Assembly (NCBI GenBank): GCA_024529925.1
Contig: JAFEUB010000770.1
Location: 1,321,501-1,385,500 of the forward strand
From: Ophthalmolycus amberensis
Lineage: Eukaryota; Chordata; Actinopteri; Perciformes; Zoarcidae
Direction of reading: 5' to 3'
DNA: 64,000 nucleotides
Shown: one piece after another, positions 28,574-39,984 of the stretch
How positions within the stretch are numbered: position 1 is the first letter of the stretch
Layout: the number at the start of each line of letters is the position of its first letter
Program-made: the position numbers and the translations under genes
The notes under the pieces: generated by a model
Seen by the model: only the letters and a program-made list of their open reading frames with translations
Told to the model about the DNA's origin: nothing
Databases searched by the model: none

Positions 28574-31500
28574 ATGGTGAGTCACAGACCTTCCACATCT
28601 AATTCATGTTGAGTTAAAGCTTTGATGCACCATGTTTATGATGCACTGTTTTCTATGTTGTAAATCTTAATCTTTTATCCGAGCTGACTCCTCTCTTTTT
28701 CTTTCTCATCCAATCAGAGTCAGCGTTCTCGAGCCTCCAGGGTGCGACAGCATGTCCACTGTGATTCCTGCTACAGCCGGCGCTGCAGGGCTCGGGTGGA
28801 GGTCTCTGTGTGCTGTGTGGTCATCCCCTGCCGCCTGCACTGTGGAGCCCTCTTCCACCATTGTAAAGAAGAGGACCACCTCCTGCTCTGCCCCAACGTG
28901 AGGGTGCCCTGCCTCAACGCCGAGTACGGCTGCCCGCTCCACCTGCCCCGCTCCTCGCAGGCGGCTCACCTCCAGATGTGTCCGGCCAGCGTCGTGTGTT
29001 GCTCCATGGAGTGGCTCCGGTGGCCGACCGATGACATGAACCCACACGGCGACTTGGCCCTGCAGGTGAACGTGCTGAAGGAAATCCAGGGGCAAGGGGA
29101 GCCTCTTGATCTCGCCATGGCCCTGGTGGATCAGTCAGATCTTTATGACCGCTTGAAGCTGAAGCCTGTCTTTCCAGAGCTGATCGAAGCAGACGAGGAG
29201 GAAATAAAGGATGAGAAGAAAGAAGAGACGGCAATGGGAGGGTCCGTCAACGGTGTCACAGATGAAGGTAAAACATATCATTTAAACACACAAAATAATA
29301 CAAAAGCGTTGTAATTTCTGGTCTTTCTTTCCTCATCTGTTGTCTTTACACCTCTGTTCCTGCAGAAAACGGCTTGTGTGAGAATAACACTGTCGAAGAG
29401 ACTCTACAGAACAGAGTGGGGCAAGCCTCAGGCATCAACAAAGAGAGATACGACCTGTGTGAGATGATGTTCGGCATGGACAAAGGCGGCTGCACTGTTG
29501 CGCAGGCAAACCAAGACAATCCCAAGCCAGGTGAGAAGGTCAAGGACAAAGATGATGCGCTCGTAGACATAGATGAGACTGGTCAGGCCCCGTGGCAGGA
29601 GGGGGTGCTGGAGGGTCTGGGGCAGGAGTTTACCTTCGGACAAATCAAGGCCCGTACACCGAGGGAGGACGATTATACCTACGGCTGCCTGGAGCCTATC
29701 CCAGACCGGACCCTGCGCTCTTTCAAGGTGATCATTTCAGCTACTGTTAAATTGCTGAAATTTAACTGTTGTTGTCACCCTTATAAGGGGTCAGTTTGCA
29801 TCAACCGCAGTGATGACCTCCTTCTTTTCGTGCATATCCAGGGCTTAAATCTCAGCGGGCCTTAGCAGTAACATACCTGTGTAGGGGTGTAACGGTAAAT
29901 AAAATTCCAGGAAATGCAACAAAAAAAACGGCAGCTAATTAGCCATTATTCTTATTGTAATAGTTGAGGCACTCAAATTGGCTACAGGCATATTGTCAAT
30001 AAGAAAAAGTAAAAAACTTTACCACAAATGTCAGTAAAGCTCAATCATAAGACTCTGATCTGTCGATAATTCCTGAACTGCAGCTTGTGCACCGACAGGG
30101 CAACCACAACAGACTTATTAAAATGCACAAGTGAAGGAACATTGCTGGGGTGCTCAAAGCACTTGGACCAAATGCTTTTGGTATTAGTTTAGTATCAGTA
30201 TTCTCTTTAACGTGGTCTAAAACTGCAGTGGGATGCTGCCTGAATGTCGTGGGGAGAAAGACTTGCCTTGTCTGTGTTTGTCTCTAATTGACACGTTCAG
30301 GTTATGCCGTCATGAATTAAATGTTTGAAGTGTATCCGTAGGTAAGCTGAACTTTAGTTGATCGATGTTGGCATACAGTTTGACACAAGTTGCGGTCCAT
30401 TGAGCTTGACTAACTTGGCTAAGGCTGGAGGTATACAGTACAACCAGCTGCATCATTAACACAATCGTTCACACACTTGCCTACGTACGACGTGTGGGCA
30501 CACCAGAGAACTAAGACTGTACAGACGCCAGCTATTTTGACAAGCATATTTTATCACGGTGCAGCTGTGGCTCAATGGCTGGAGCAGGTCGTCCTTTAAT
30601 CACAAGGTTGGTGTTTCTATCTCTGCCTCTTGAGTGAAAACTCACACTCTAGAACCTCCGTTCCTCATGTGTGAGGAGTAGGCAAAAATAAACTATTTTA
30701 ACAGTAATTGTTTTGGTCACAGGGCGTACCGAACTGAGGATGACGCATACGGAACATCCTGTACCCAACGGTTCAGGAAAAATTGGCCATAATCGTACTG
30801 TTACATCCCTAGTTTAGACCCCTTTTTGCCCAAATGAAATTTGGAGTCGGGTAGAGTACATATCCACCAACAGGAAGTGAAAAATCAAAATTTAGAGTGA
30901 CGTACAAACTACAGCAACTAGGAAGCGCTACATCCAAATAAAACTGCACTCAACTACATTAAAGCCTAAAATGGCCCAACACAGCTTTAAAATAAGTGTA
31001 AACAAAACCAACTGCAGTCAACCTGAGCCAATAATCATTTACGAAAATATGTGTTCACTCTACTCTGTAGTTATTATGTAAAATGTATTTCTTCCTGTAA
31101 GATCCCTGACAGCTATCACTACAGCAAGCGGCGGGTTCATCACTACGACACAAGTCGGCCTCCGAGCGAGCCTCGCAGCGTGGACACATCCGACCTCGTA
31201 TTCAAGGAAGAGGACTGCTTCAGTGATGAAGCAGCAGCCACCCTGCTGGTCTATGCTGAAAGGGAGGTCAGGGGTCACAAGGTCAGTCAGATATTTATGA
31301 CCGTATATACGGAATATGCAACATGATGGTTAACAAGCTAAATAAAATAAATTGTACCAGCAGCAACAGTTATTCTCTAATAAACAAAGAGAAATCCTGA
31401 TTTAAATGTGTTTTTGTTTATACTAAAACTAAAACCCGTTTCAAGTTACTGCAGTTAGATTTTTATATCGTGTGGAAGAGTAAGAAAACTTATGGTAAAT

Positions 31501-32823
31501 GTATTGAATGGCTACATGGAGGTACTTCATGCAAAAACAGTGGCCCTTTAGACTTAATGAGGGATTGTGATCGATTGGTTAACATGCAGATCAGTGAGTC
31601 AAATGCATCCGATGGGCTTTATGCCGACGTGGCAACACAGACGCATTCGTTCCGCACGGCTCCGTTTCAAGCGAAGACGACCCTGGCTGAGGTGATGGTC
31701 GACAGACCTCTGAAGCTTCATCTTCAGCTGCAGTCAGAGAGGGTGAACAGCAGAAACACCAGAGCCAACTCTGCCTTCACCTTCCTCTGCGGTCACACCT
31801 TCCACCGCAGGGAGTTCCCCACACATTTCAGGTGTCTATACTGACTTGGGTGTGTGTTTGTGGTTTGTTCCCCGCTAACTTACCTGCTGCTGAAGGATTA
31901 ACATTAAAGTAATGGATGTTTGATTTCTCATCTCCCTCCCAGGAACGTCCACAGTGACATCCAGACGAGTCTGAGTGGATGGTTCGAGCAGAGATGCCCC
32001 CTATCCTACCTGGGATGCACCTACAGCCAGAGGAGGTTTCAGCCCTCCACACACAAAGCCATCGTCTCCTATGAGTGAGCACATTTCACATTCATCGGTG
32101 CAGATTCAAATATTTGGGTCTATTGGCTTGTATTTGTTTAGTGAATGAAGGGCTTTATATTTTCATCCCTACAGTCAACAGCTGAGGAGTTTCAACTTGC
32201 GTCCAACACCTGTAGCCTCAGTAGGTGACGACTCCCAGCCGTCCAGGAGCTCAGTGGACTCCTCCACCACTCAGAGGAAGAGAGGAGGTTGGGGAGGAGG
32301 ACCAGAGGACTCTCTGAGCTCGCTGCCCTACGAGGTGCTGTGCCACATGGCCAGTTTCCTGGACAGTCTGTCCCTGTCCCAGCTGGCTCTGGTGTCCCAG
32401 CTGATGAGGCAGGTGAGCTCCTCTCTGCTGCAGGAGAGAGGGATGGTCACCCTCCGCTGGGAGAAGAAGCCGCATGGAGGAGCCAAGTGGAAGGCCAAAC
32501 CTGTGAGATATGCGTACTGAATCATTCAATCCATCATTGTAATATATAATAGGGAATCCCATACTCACTGTGATCCATATTTCATTTTGTCTCTTCCTGT
32601 TTCTCTCCAGGTATGGGAGTTCAGTCACCTCTTCTCCTCAGTGGATTCGTGGCATATGGCAGACATCCCTCCCATATCGGCTCATCTAAAAGTCTGTCCT
32701 TACTACGAGTCCTCTCTGCACAGTGAGCCTGTTCCCCTCCCAAGCATGAGTGACAAGCAGCAGTGCAGCCAGGAGAGGATTAACCTCGTCAACCATTTTG
32801 CAAGAAACAGACAGCAACAATGA
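28574..32823 (+). CDS. fbxo40: F-box only protein 40, copy B
   Basis: Eight coding exons encode 669 residues: 28574-28576 (ATG alone), 28718-29267, 29366-29727, 31102-31281, 31590-31831, 31943-32074, 32175-32502, 32611-32823. All junctions keep frame. The architecture follows copy A: Cys/His zinc-binding region (residues 16-100), acidic middle, APWQEGVLEGLG block (close to human APWQDGVLERL), VDTSDL, second Cys/His block, F-box in the exon at 32175-32502, and a VWEFSHLFSS tail. Compared with copy A, the zinc-finger and F-box exons are almost identical while the middle is only about half identical. The exon that is continuous in A is divided by a 98-base intron and a 1,374-base intron here. 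A two-codon deletion after the F-box changes KKTYSHGG to KKPHGG. AATAAA signals at 32953-32958 and 32958-32963 end the transcript. Predicted role is SCF substrate receptor in muscle. Confidence 0.92.
30561..30650 (+). mobile_element. tRNA-derived SINE head fragment
   Basis: The phrase GTGGCTCAATGGCTGGAGCAGG followed by TCGTCCTTTAATCACAAGGTTGG is a degenerate tRNA-like head of the same SINE type as the fuller copy at 55511-55770. The anticodon arm and body are decayed and no tail is visible. It lies within the long fbxo40 copy B intron. Confidence 0.6.
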
Positions 32824-32952
32824 AAAAGATCCTTTTCATTCTACCTGCCATTTCAGAATCTATTTGTGTATTATTGACACTGATGGCAGATTACACTGCA
32901 CAAGTATAGGGATGATGTCTTATAAGTATGTCACGAAGCTCTACACAGAGCA

Positions 32953-32963
32953 AATAAAATAAA
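32953..32963 (+). terminator. Polyadenylation signals of fbxo40 copy B
   Basis: Two overlapping AATAAA hexamers lie 130 bases after the stop codon. A T-rich tract follows at about 32973-32985, as expected downstream of a cleavage site. Confidence 0.7.
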
Positions 32964-33104
32964 CCTGAACGTATTTTTTTCTTCTTCTGTGTAATCTATA
33001 CCTAATATTCAAATTATTGGATGAATGGTTTATGTATACAGCTTTAATGTATTTACTAAAACATTTTATATGAAAAAAATAAGAATTTAATTAAATAGAA
33101 TTAG

Positions 33105-33145
33105 AGCTGCAAGGATTAATCAACTAGTTGACTGATGAAGATGAA
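33105..33145. repeat. MITE-like repeat end
   Basis: AGAGCTGCAAGGATTAATCAACTAGTTGACTG is a terminal fragment of the common fish repeat with GCTGCAAC/GATTAATC ends. Only one end is recognisable in the AT-rich spacer between fbxo40 and ccdc92b. Confidence 0.5.
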
Positions 33146-33689
33146 GAACTTCTTACCTCTTAATTTCAATAACTATTTTACTTTTTACTCAACCTACATT
33201 TATTTGACATAGTTACAAGTTACTTTGCAAATTACAAATGAACATACAACAAATATAATAACTATAAGCAGAGTGCATAATTATTGATTAGAAGACAATC
33301 AGTATAATAATTAGTTAAAATGGGCTGTCTTTGAGATGCTGTTAATGCTTAACATATAATAAACACTGCAATGGGCCTTTTACTTTTGATACTTTAAGTA
33401 TGTTTTGCTAATACAATTAATGTGAATCCAGTACTTTAACTGTAACGGTATTTTTACTTTTTATTTTTTTTTACACGTTTCAGTACTTTTAAGTAAAGCA
33501 TCAGAATAATTCTTCTCCCAATAAAACAAACTAAGAGCCTCATATGATGCATAAGCTTTTCCAAAAGATTGATGAAAAACAAATCTAAACAGACATTGCT
33601 ACCCAGAGGTGGGATGAGACTTAAGCTCTCTATCATCTCAAGGAATAAAATACAAATAGTATTCCTTTCTTTGCTTGCAACAGCTGGTA

Positions 33690-34066
33690 GCGTCACTTCC
33701 ACGGAGCTCCTCCTCCTCCTCCTGCTGCTGCTTCGTGGCACTGATCACCCCTCATACCGGACTGCTTTGTTGTGGGTACAGCAGCCGCACTGCACGTACA
33801 GGGAAGAAGGTTATGAGGAGGTTATTTCTCCTCAGACTGCAGCAGGACTCGTTCACACGGTCGGGAAACACGTCGGCCTGCTGCAACAGAGAAACGGCTC
33901 AGCCGAGAGCACGAGAAACGCGCAAAGCGCTGGTTTTGCACGCAGAACGTTTTTGCACGAGTCTTTTTGTTTTACTCCATCTCCGCTGCATCGAGGGGCG
34001 GAGACAGCGCGGCGATACAAGGATCCATGAGAGACGCTCTGAACAGGACACAGCTTGAGTATCACG
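33690..34066 (+). promoter_or_regulatory. Promoter / 5' UTR exon of ccdc92b
   Basis: A locally CpG-rich block ends at a good splice donor (ATCACG/GTAGGC, exon end 34066). The next acceptor (TTTCACAG) is at 34303, so this is probably a noncoding first exon spliced to the coding exon. A long open frame across the block (33569-34030) has no family resemblance and is read as 5' UTR. Confidence 0.45.
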
Positions 34067-34426
34067 GTAGGCCACGGTCACAGTGATGAATGCACAGTTA
34101 CAGGTAGACACCGCGTGAGCCACGGTGCAGAAACTAGAACGCTTTTATGGGCTAGAAATAAAACCGAAAGAGGTTATTCAAATAGAGAGTGTTGGCATTT
34201 TAGCAATATATTTATAAGATATCTTATAAAATCTGAGAGATAGAATATCGAGCAGATGGTTTATCAGTCTAGCTTGGTAAATAGATTGTATTTACTTTCA
34301 CAGACGCATAGTAAGCTCTGCTCCATGTCGGTCCTCAAAATGGACCCAAAACAGCTGTAGTGGGAGAAACCTTACCAAAAGACATCCAACCTCCTGCATC
34401 TGGGCAGGTTGTGTAGGGCTGCAGCC

Positions 34427-36951
34427 ATGGATGCTGGGAAGCTGGAGCAGCAGGTGGCCAGTGTGGAGAGAGGCATAGCCTTCCTGAAGCAGGAGCACCT
34501 GACCATGCTGACGGGTCTGCAGCTGGAGATCACACACCTGAGGAGGCGCTGTCATGGTCAGTGTATACCGGCGGCCTGCTGCTCTCCATCTCTTCATGTG
34601 TCACTGAACCACTTGACTGTCCGTCTGTCACCCTGTCTTATCTTTCTCTGTCTGTCCGCCTGTTGTGCTTCTTTGCCTCGCGGGCCGCAGAGCTCAGCTG
34701 TGAGCTGGACTCCAGGTTTCCTGACAGAAGCACAGAAGGTAAGACATTACAGTTCCTTGATGACGAAGAGGGAAATGATATGAGGGAGTTATGGAGAGGA
34801 AAGAGGAGGAGAATTCACAAGGACTTCATGATAGAAAGGGATGCAATGACCAGACACGATGCCACATTATTACTGTAAATTGAGTTTGATCTTTTGATGC
34901 ATTACTGTTAACATTTTATACTCATTTGTTCATATTTGCATATCTTATTACATTTGTTAGGTATAGCGATGCACTGATACAATATCGCAGATCGGTATTG
35001 GCACGTTATAAAGCGGTTCAAGTATCGGCCATGACATAATCATCCACATTCAATACAGTTTCCTTGTAATTAACATCAAGGCAAGGCAAGGCAAGGCAAG
35101 TTTATTTGTATAGCACATTTCAACAACAAGGTAATTCAAAGTGCTTCACATAAAAACCATTAAAAGCATCAAAACATAAGGCAAAAGAAAAGGAGATTTA
35201 AAAACAATTAAAGAAACAGTGTAAGAAATACAATTCAGCTGGCTTTGTTAGTTAACCTAAACATTGTCAACAATGAGATCCAGGCAGCAAGGTACTCAGA
35301 TTTAAAGTTTAGGAAAAATAGACCACTGGTGCTGGATCGGTTCTTGGTATCGGTAGATACCCTGAGTTGAGGTATTGGAATCGGTTTTGGGAAAGAAAAA
35401 GTTGGATGGAACAATGTGCTCAGTTTTTCCTGCAAGGAAAGTCAATGTTCCAGAGAGAGAAAGACATAAACAAGTTAGAAGGTAACATTTTGTTGGAATT
35501 TAAAGCGCTGTTTCTTCCTACAACACGGCATATACAGTATATTTGGTTTTGCATATTTTTGTTCTGAAGTTGCAAGTTGTATTGATTTATCCATGTCCGT
35601 CAAGTGCTTTAGTCCAGCGTTGGTTTTATTGAGAACGTTCAAGCACTGTGATTTTAAACTTAATCGGCAACAGATGAGATATAAAACAAAAGTATGTGTG
35701 CAAATACATAAGATATAAATACATTTTTTCACCCAACATTTGTCTCCAGGGAGGGGAGTAATTATTCATAGTGATGTCTAGACTAAAATGTACTTTAACA
35801 GGGAATGAGTATTCTTGTGTTTATTGTAATCGTAAGTGTTATCGTAAGCCTTTTGGAGAAACAAAGCTATTTGGGTGGTGGTGGTATGTAAGTTGTGCTT
35901 CATATATTTGGAACCCCTTAAAATTGCATGCAGCACCAGCCTGGCCCCCAAATGTACAATGGTCACTGATAGGGAAGTAAATTACAGTATATGTGTGTCT
36001 TATTTATTTAAGTGTGGCAGCACAGAAAGGCACAGTGAAAAGAAGAATGTATGAAATGTAATATAAGAGAGATTAATCAAGCAGAAATAATAAAAAAAGA
36101 TATGGAGGATAGAAAAACAGACCAAATAATGACATCCTAATGTATAGAATAATCTCCTCAACATCGACAGTATTTTCTGTATCTTGATTATCTTCAGTCC
36201 GTACTGTGTTTGTTTATGTTTCTCAGAGGAAGAAGCAGAGCTAGCAGCACGCTGTGAGGCTGCACAGCGGCTGCTAGAGGACCAGCAGTGCGTGATGGTC
36301 GCCGCGCGTGGAGAGCTGCGGGCCGGCCGGGCACGGGCATCAGCACTGGGAAGGAGCCTGAGAGAAGAAGAGCGGCACTTCCTGGAGGAGCTGAAACGTC
36401 GCAGCCACAAGATCACACTACTGAGTCGAGAGCTGCAACACCAAAATGTCACCACGACAACCCTCTGCCACGAGCTCCACACCGCACGCTTAAAACTGTT
36501 CCAGCAACGGCAGCAGAGCACAGAGTCTGGGGCCGAGGGAGAGGGGGAACCCAGAGGAAAGGAGGAAGATGAGAATGATGATGATGAAGAAGAAGACGAA
36601 GGTGAGGAGGATGAAGATTACGAAGGGGAGGGCTCAGACTGGCTCCTGTCTCCACCTCCCCTGGCCTCTCCTAGCCAACCAGAAGCGAGACACAAGAGGC
36701 GTGTCAGCGCCAGGGAGGAGAGGGTCAGAGCTTGCGTGCCCCAGGAGAGGGTGACTTCACCGCAGAGGCCACACCCTATGCCTGACCCCGCCCTCTTCCT
36801 AGTGCCGCTTAGATACCGCCTCCTCCGCTTGAACCAGCCGATCAGAACGCAGAAAGGAGAGGGGATGGAGGACGAGTGGGAGGATATAGAGGACAGCAGG
36901 GTGCACAGGAGGGTGGACATGGGAGCAGGAGAGGGAGAAACTGCTCTGTGA
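34427..36951 (+). CDS. ccdc92b: Coiled-coil domain-containing protein 92B
   Basis: Three coding exons, 34427-34556, 34691-34738 and 36227-36951, are joined by phase-1 introns and encode 300 residues. Residues 1-45 (QQVASVERGIAFLKQEH, then LEITHLRRRCHELSCEL) match the N-terminal coiled coil of the CCDC92 family. A second coiled coil with KRRSHKITLLSRELQ corresponds to KAKSHKLTLLSSELE in human CCDC92. A strongly acidic run of Asp/Glu encoded by GAT/GAG repeats follows. Near the C-terminus the family motif MPDPALFL is present. CCDC92 is described at centrioles/cilia; for the 92B paralog function is not established and I infer only a structural coiled-coil role. It precedes cluh in the same orientation; CCDC92B and CLUH are also neighbours in human. 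The start ATG at 34427 has GCAGCC upstream, a good context. Confidence 0.85.
35077..35240. repeat. Dispersed fish repeat with (CAAGG)n head
   Basis: Tandem CAAGG units are followed by TTTATTTGTATAGCACATTT and CAAAGTGCTTCACATAAAA. This phrase recurs very widely in fish genomes. Its class is unresolved to me. It lies in the second ccdc92b intron. Confidence 0.6.
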
Positions 36952-37983
36952 TGAAGATAGAAAAGACAACGTTGTCTTCCAGCAGGTTTTTGGCCAAGAT
37001 CAACCAACAACTGAAGCAGTTATTCTAGAAAAAAGCTTAAGACAAGATGTAACCATGTCATTGTCTGTAGATTTCAGGAAGTGAGTTAAATATTTAGAAG
37101 TTAGTTGCACAAGAGCGTCTGATCACAACAGCGTATTAACCTAATCCGTCACATTGATGGTACAACGTGTACTTTGAAAATGTGAAGATAGAGCTGGTCC
37201 AAAAAAAAAGACTGAATAGTGGTACAGTTTCATATGGATGCCTTTTGATTTTAACACTGTTGATCACGGCTTTTTCTGGTAATTAGTAGCCTTGCCATGA
37301 ATACTGTGAACACACCGTACTGTTGACGTACGTGGCAACCTGCTTTTTCACTGCACTAGCTGCATTCCAGGTTTGAAAAGTCACTCGAGAAGGCTTAGGG
37401 ACATTTTGTATGATTTGCACTTTATTAAATTCATGCAATGTGCCTCGTCATGGCAGAGAATTATTTCTAGAGTATTGTTGTCTTTTGTCTCAGTGTTTAA
37501 AAAGTTCCAGTCTGTCTGTGTCACATCACTACTTCATAAGCACTACTAGCTTTAGTGATGGCTCTGTTCTGTGAGTAAGCCATGACAATGTGAAAGTGAG
37601 CCAGCATGAACAATACCAGGACCCTGACACAGCTAAATGGAATTGAGCCTTTATTGATTTTATTATTTGCACCTTTGCTTTTCCTGCAATGACATGTGAA
37701 AATATCTGCTGTAAAGAAAGGCCTGTGTGGCTACAAAGATGTTATGACCAACTGCTCTCAAATCTATTATTTATACTCAAATTGTACAAGAGCTGAAATG
37801 ATTATCCAATGAATCGAGTAGTCAGCCGCAATCAATAAATCGATCATACACGTCATTAGTCAAGCAAAAACATTCAACATTTATTAATTTCCTTTTTTTT
37901 TTTACAAATTAGTGATGTTTTATAGGTCAAACAATTGATCAACTAATCAATAGAATAATCTGCCCTAATTTGTACAAAATAAA
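36952..37983 (+). other. ccdc92b 3' UTR
   Basis: Noncoding sequence after the ccdc92b stop, with AATAAA at 37978-37983 as a possible end. Around 37785-37965 it contains a further degenerate copy of the repeat with ATCGATTA-type ends (GAGCTGAAATGATTATCC on the left, CAATTGATCAACTAATCAAT on the right), which may supply the signal. Confidence 0.45.
37785..37965. repeat. MITE-like repeat, both ends visible
   Basis: Left part AATGATTATCCAATGAATCG and right part CAATTGATCAACTAATC are related inverted sequences about 180 bases apart around an AT-rich core. This is the most complete of the five related fragments in the window. Confidence 0.55.
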
Positions 37984-39202
37984 AACATTCACCAGTATTA
38001 AATATCAGCATAACCCTAACAAAGGTTCACAGCCCACTTCTGGATCTGGAGGATTGTGATGACTCACAGTCTGACCGTCCTTCATTTGCAATCTGCATCT
38101 TTTTCTACGATACATATTTATTTACAACATGATATAGCAGCACACTGAACGATGCAAACTAAAAAAGAAACTAAATTAAACTGGGATGTGATTTTTTACA
38201 TACAAAGGAAAATATACAGAAGAATTGAGAAATTAAAAGAAAAAAAATACCTTTGAGTAACGTTTTTTTCAGTTAGATTTTATTGAAAGGAACATTACTG
38301 AAACATAAATCCATATCCATATTTTGGAACACTCAATCCTCACCTCTTGCCAATGCAAAAAGTTGCATGAACATTAATGCCAGTTATAACAATTGGAAGA
38401 TAAATACAAAAATACAAATAAAATAGGATGGAGAACTACGTCGAAATACTCAATGCTTTAAACGAGCTGCATTCAGTCATCAATGTACCGAGCTCAGGAA
38501 CATAAAGCACCATTTACAAATGAACAAATGCACTAAGTAGCCACTACTGTTTCAATAAGTCATACATACATTTAGGCAATTCGAGAAAAAGTATAAAAAC
38601 ATAATTTGAATGGACACAAAATACAAGGGAATAACTGTGAGGTAACATTTTTAATTGATTAATGTATTGACAATCACGGGGAGACATCGAGTCATACAAA
38701 CGACTGTATCGCTCGCACGTGGTAACGTTAGCTGGTTGTAACTTGTCTCCTAGCAAACGTCCCGTTCTCGAACGTTCCCACAGTTGTCTTGGAGACTGCT
38801 CAGAATGGCAATTTATTTCGCTGCAGCGCTGCCATGACAACCGCGGAGCTGCGTTCGAGCGCTCGTGGCTGAAAGACGAAGATACTCGATGCTTGTTTCC
38901 AGGACTTTTGAGTTTTTTGGGGGAGACGTTTGCTGTCGGTCGAGACTCTGGTATAGCTTTCAAAAATATAAAGAAGAGCCAGACCTCCTGCTGCTGCTAG
39001 GCTATTTATGCACCTCTCGCACGTGCACACATTCAAGGTTGATAGAGAGGTGCACGGGCCGGTCTGAATACAGGAAGTGACATCATCAACGGCGGAGAGG
39101 TCGCCCTCCTCTGGACTTGAATGGGTAGGCTACTAAGATGTGTGTGGATGTGTGTGAATAGAGGGGCCTGCATGCTCTCTCCCAGCTCACCCATGAAGGG
39201 CA

Positions 39203-39259
<57 letters not shown>

Positions 39260-39944
39260 TTTGTGTAACGTTGCTTTGCAGCAAGGACAGGGGAGCCTCC
39301 TGCTGTAGAGGAAAGACTGGGACACTCAGCTCTCTGATTTCAGCAGGATGAACAGCAGAGGAGTGTGGATAAGATGACACAGACTTGCAGTCTCTCCCTC
39401 TCTCGCGTCGCTGGCTGGTAGGGTCCATAGATAGATTACACTCATGTCATTTTCATGCTGTGTTATTCTTCTGTTGTTTTAGGATACATGCACATTCCTT
39501 CTGCTTCACCTTGGTGTTCTCATGAGCTTGAATAAGGTGTGTTACTTTCGTAAAAAAAACTCATCAGGATTCAATAGATTAACATTGAGTCTATTTAGAA
39601 TATTCTGCTGTTTTGATTAAGACACTTTTATGCAGCCAAATAACTGTAAGTGTATACTCTGCTCAGCGTTCCCTCTCATATGTGTTCCAGGATTCCCACA
39701 CATCCAACATCATTCCAGAGTCCATCTGATGAGATTTAGTCACCACGGTTCTCCACTCCTTTCCTCTGTAAGGTGACACCACTGCAGGGACACTTCATAA
39801 CCTCCCTGTCGTCAGCTGTAATCTAAGGCTCTTAGCTGCTTGCATTTACACATGCCACACAAACAGACACACACATGTGACAGTTACTAAGACTCAGCAG
39901 CTTCTAAAAGTGTGTTTTTTTAATTATGGTGTTTCCTCCCATAG
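37984..39944. other. Spacer between ccdc92b and cluh
   Basis: No coding exon seen. Around 38690-39090 CpG frequency rises (including ACGTTAGC and AACGTTCCC phrases), making this the likely promoter and leader region of cluh. A (CA)n microsatellite lies at 39204-39256. The acceptor feeding the first coding exon (CTCCCATAG) ends at 39944, so cluh has at least one upstream noncoding exon in this region that I cannot place. Confidence 0.45.
39204..39256. repeat. (CA)n microsatellite
   Basis: Uninterrupted CA dinucleotide tract upstream of cluh. Confidence 0.95.
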
Positions 39945-39984
39945 GCCACCTGCACAATATTGCAGTTTCTTGCACAAAGGCACC

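Noticed and set aside
30561..30650. A second tRNA gene
   Set aside because: The A-box-like head is followed by a decayed body and no valid cloverleaf; it matches the SINE at 55511-55770.
33569..34030. A 153-codon + strand open frame with a leucine run before ccdc92b
   Set aside because: The leucines come from a CTC/CTG repeat, the frame matches nothing I recognise, and the block looks like the ccdc92b leader exon.
38544..38963. A 139-codon minus-strand open frame upstream of cluh
   Set aside because: Basic, low-similarity sequence lying in the presumed cluh promoter; no splice or family evidence.
39877..39984. An upstream in-frame ATG giving 36 extra residues to the CLUH paralog
   Set aside because: The segment up to 39944 looks like intron ending in CTCCCATAG, and the ATG at 39985 has a far better initiation context.
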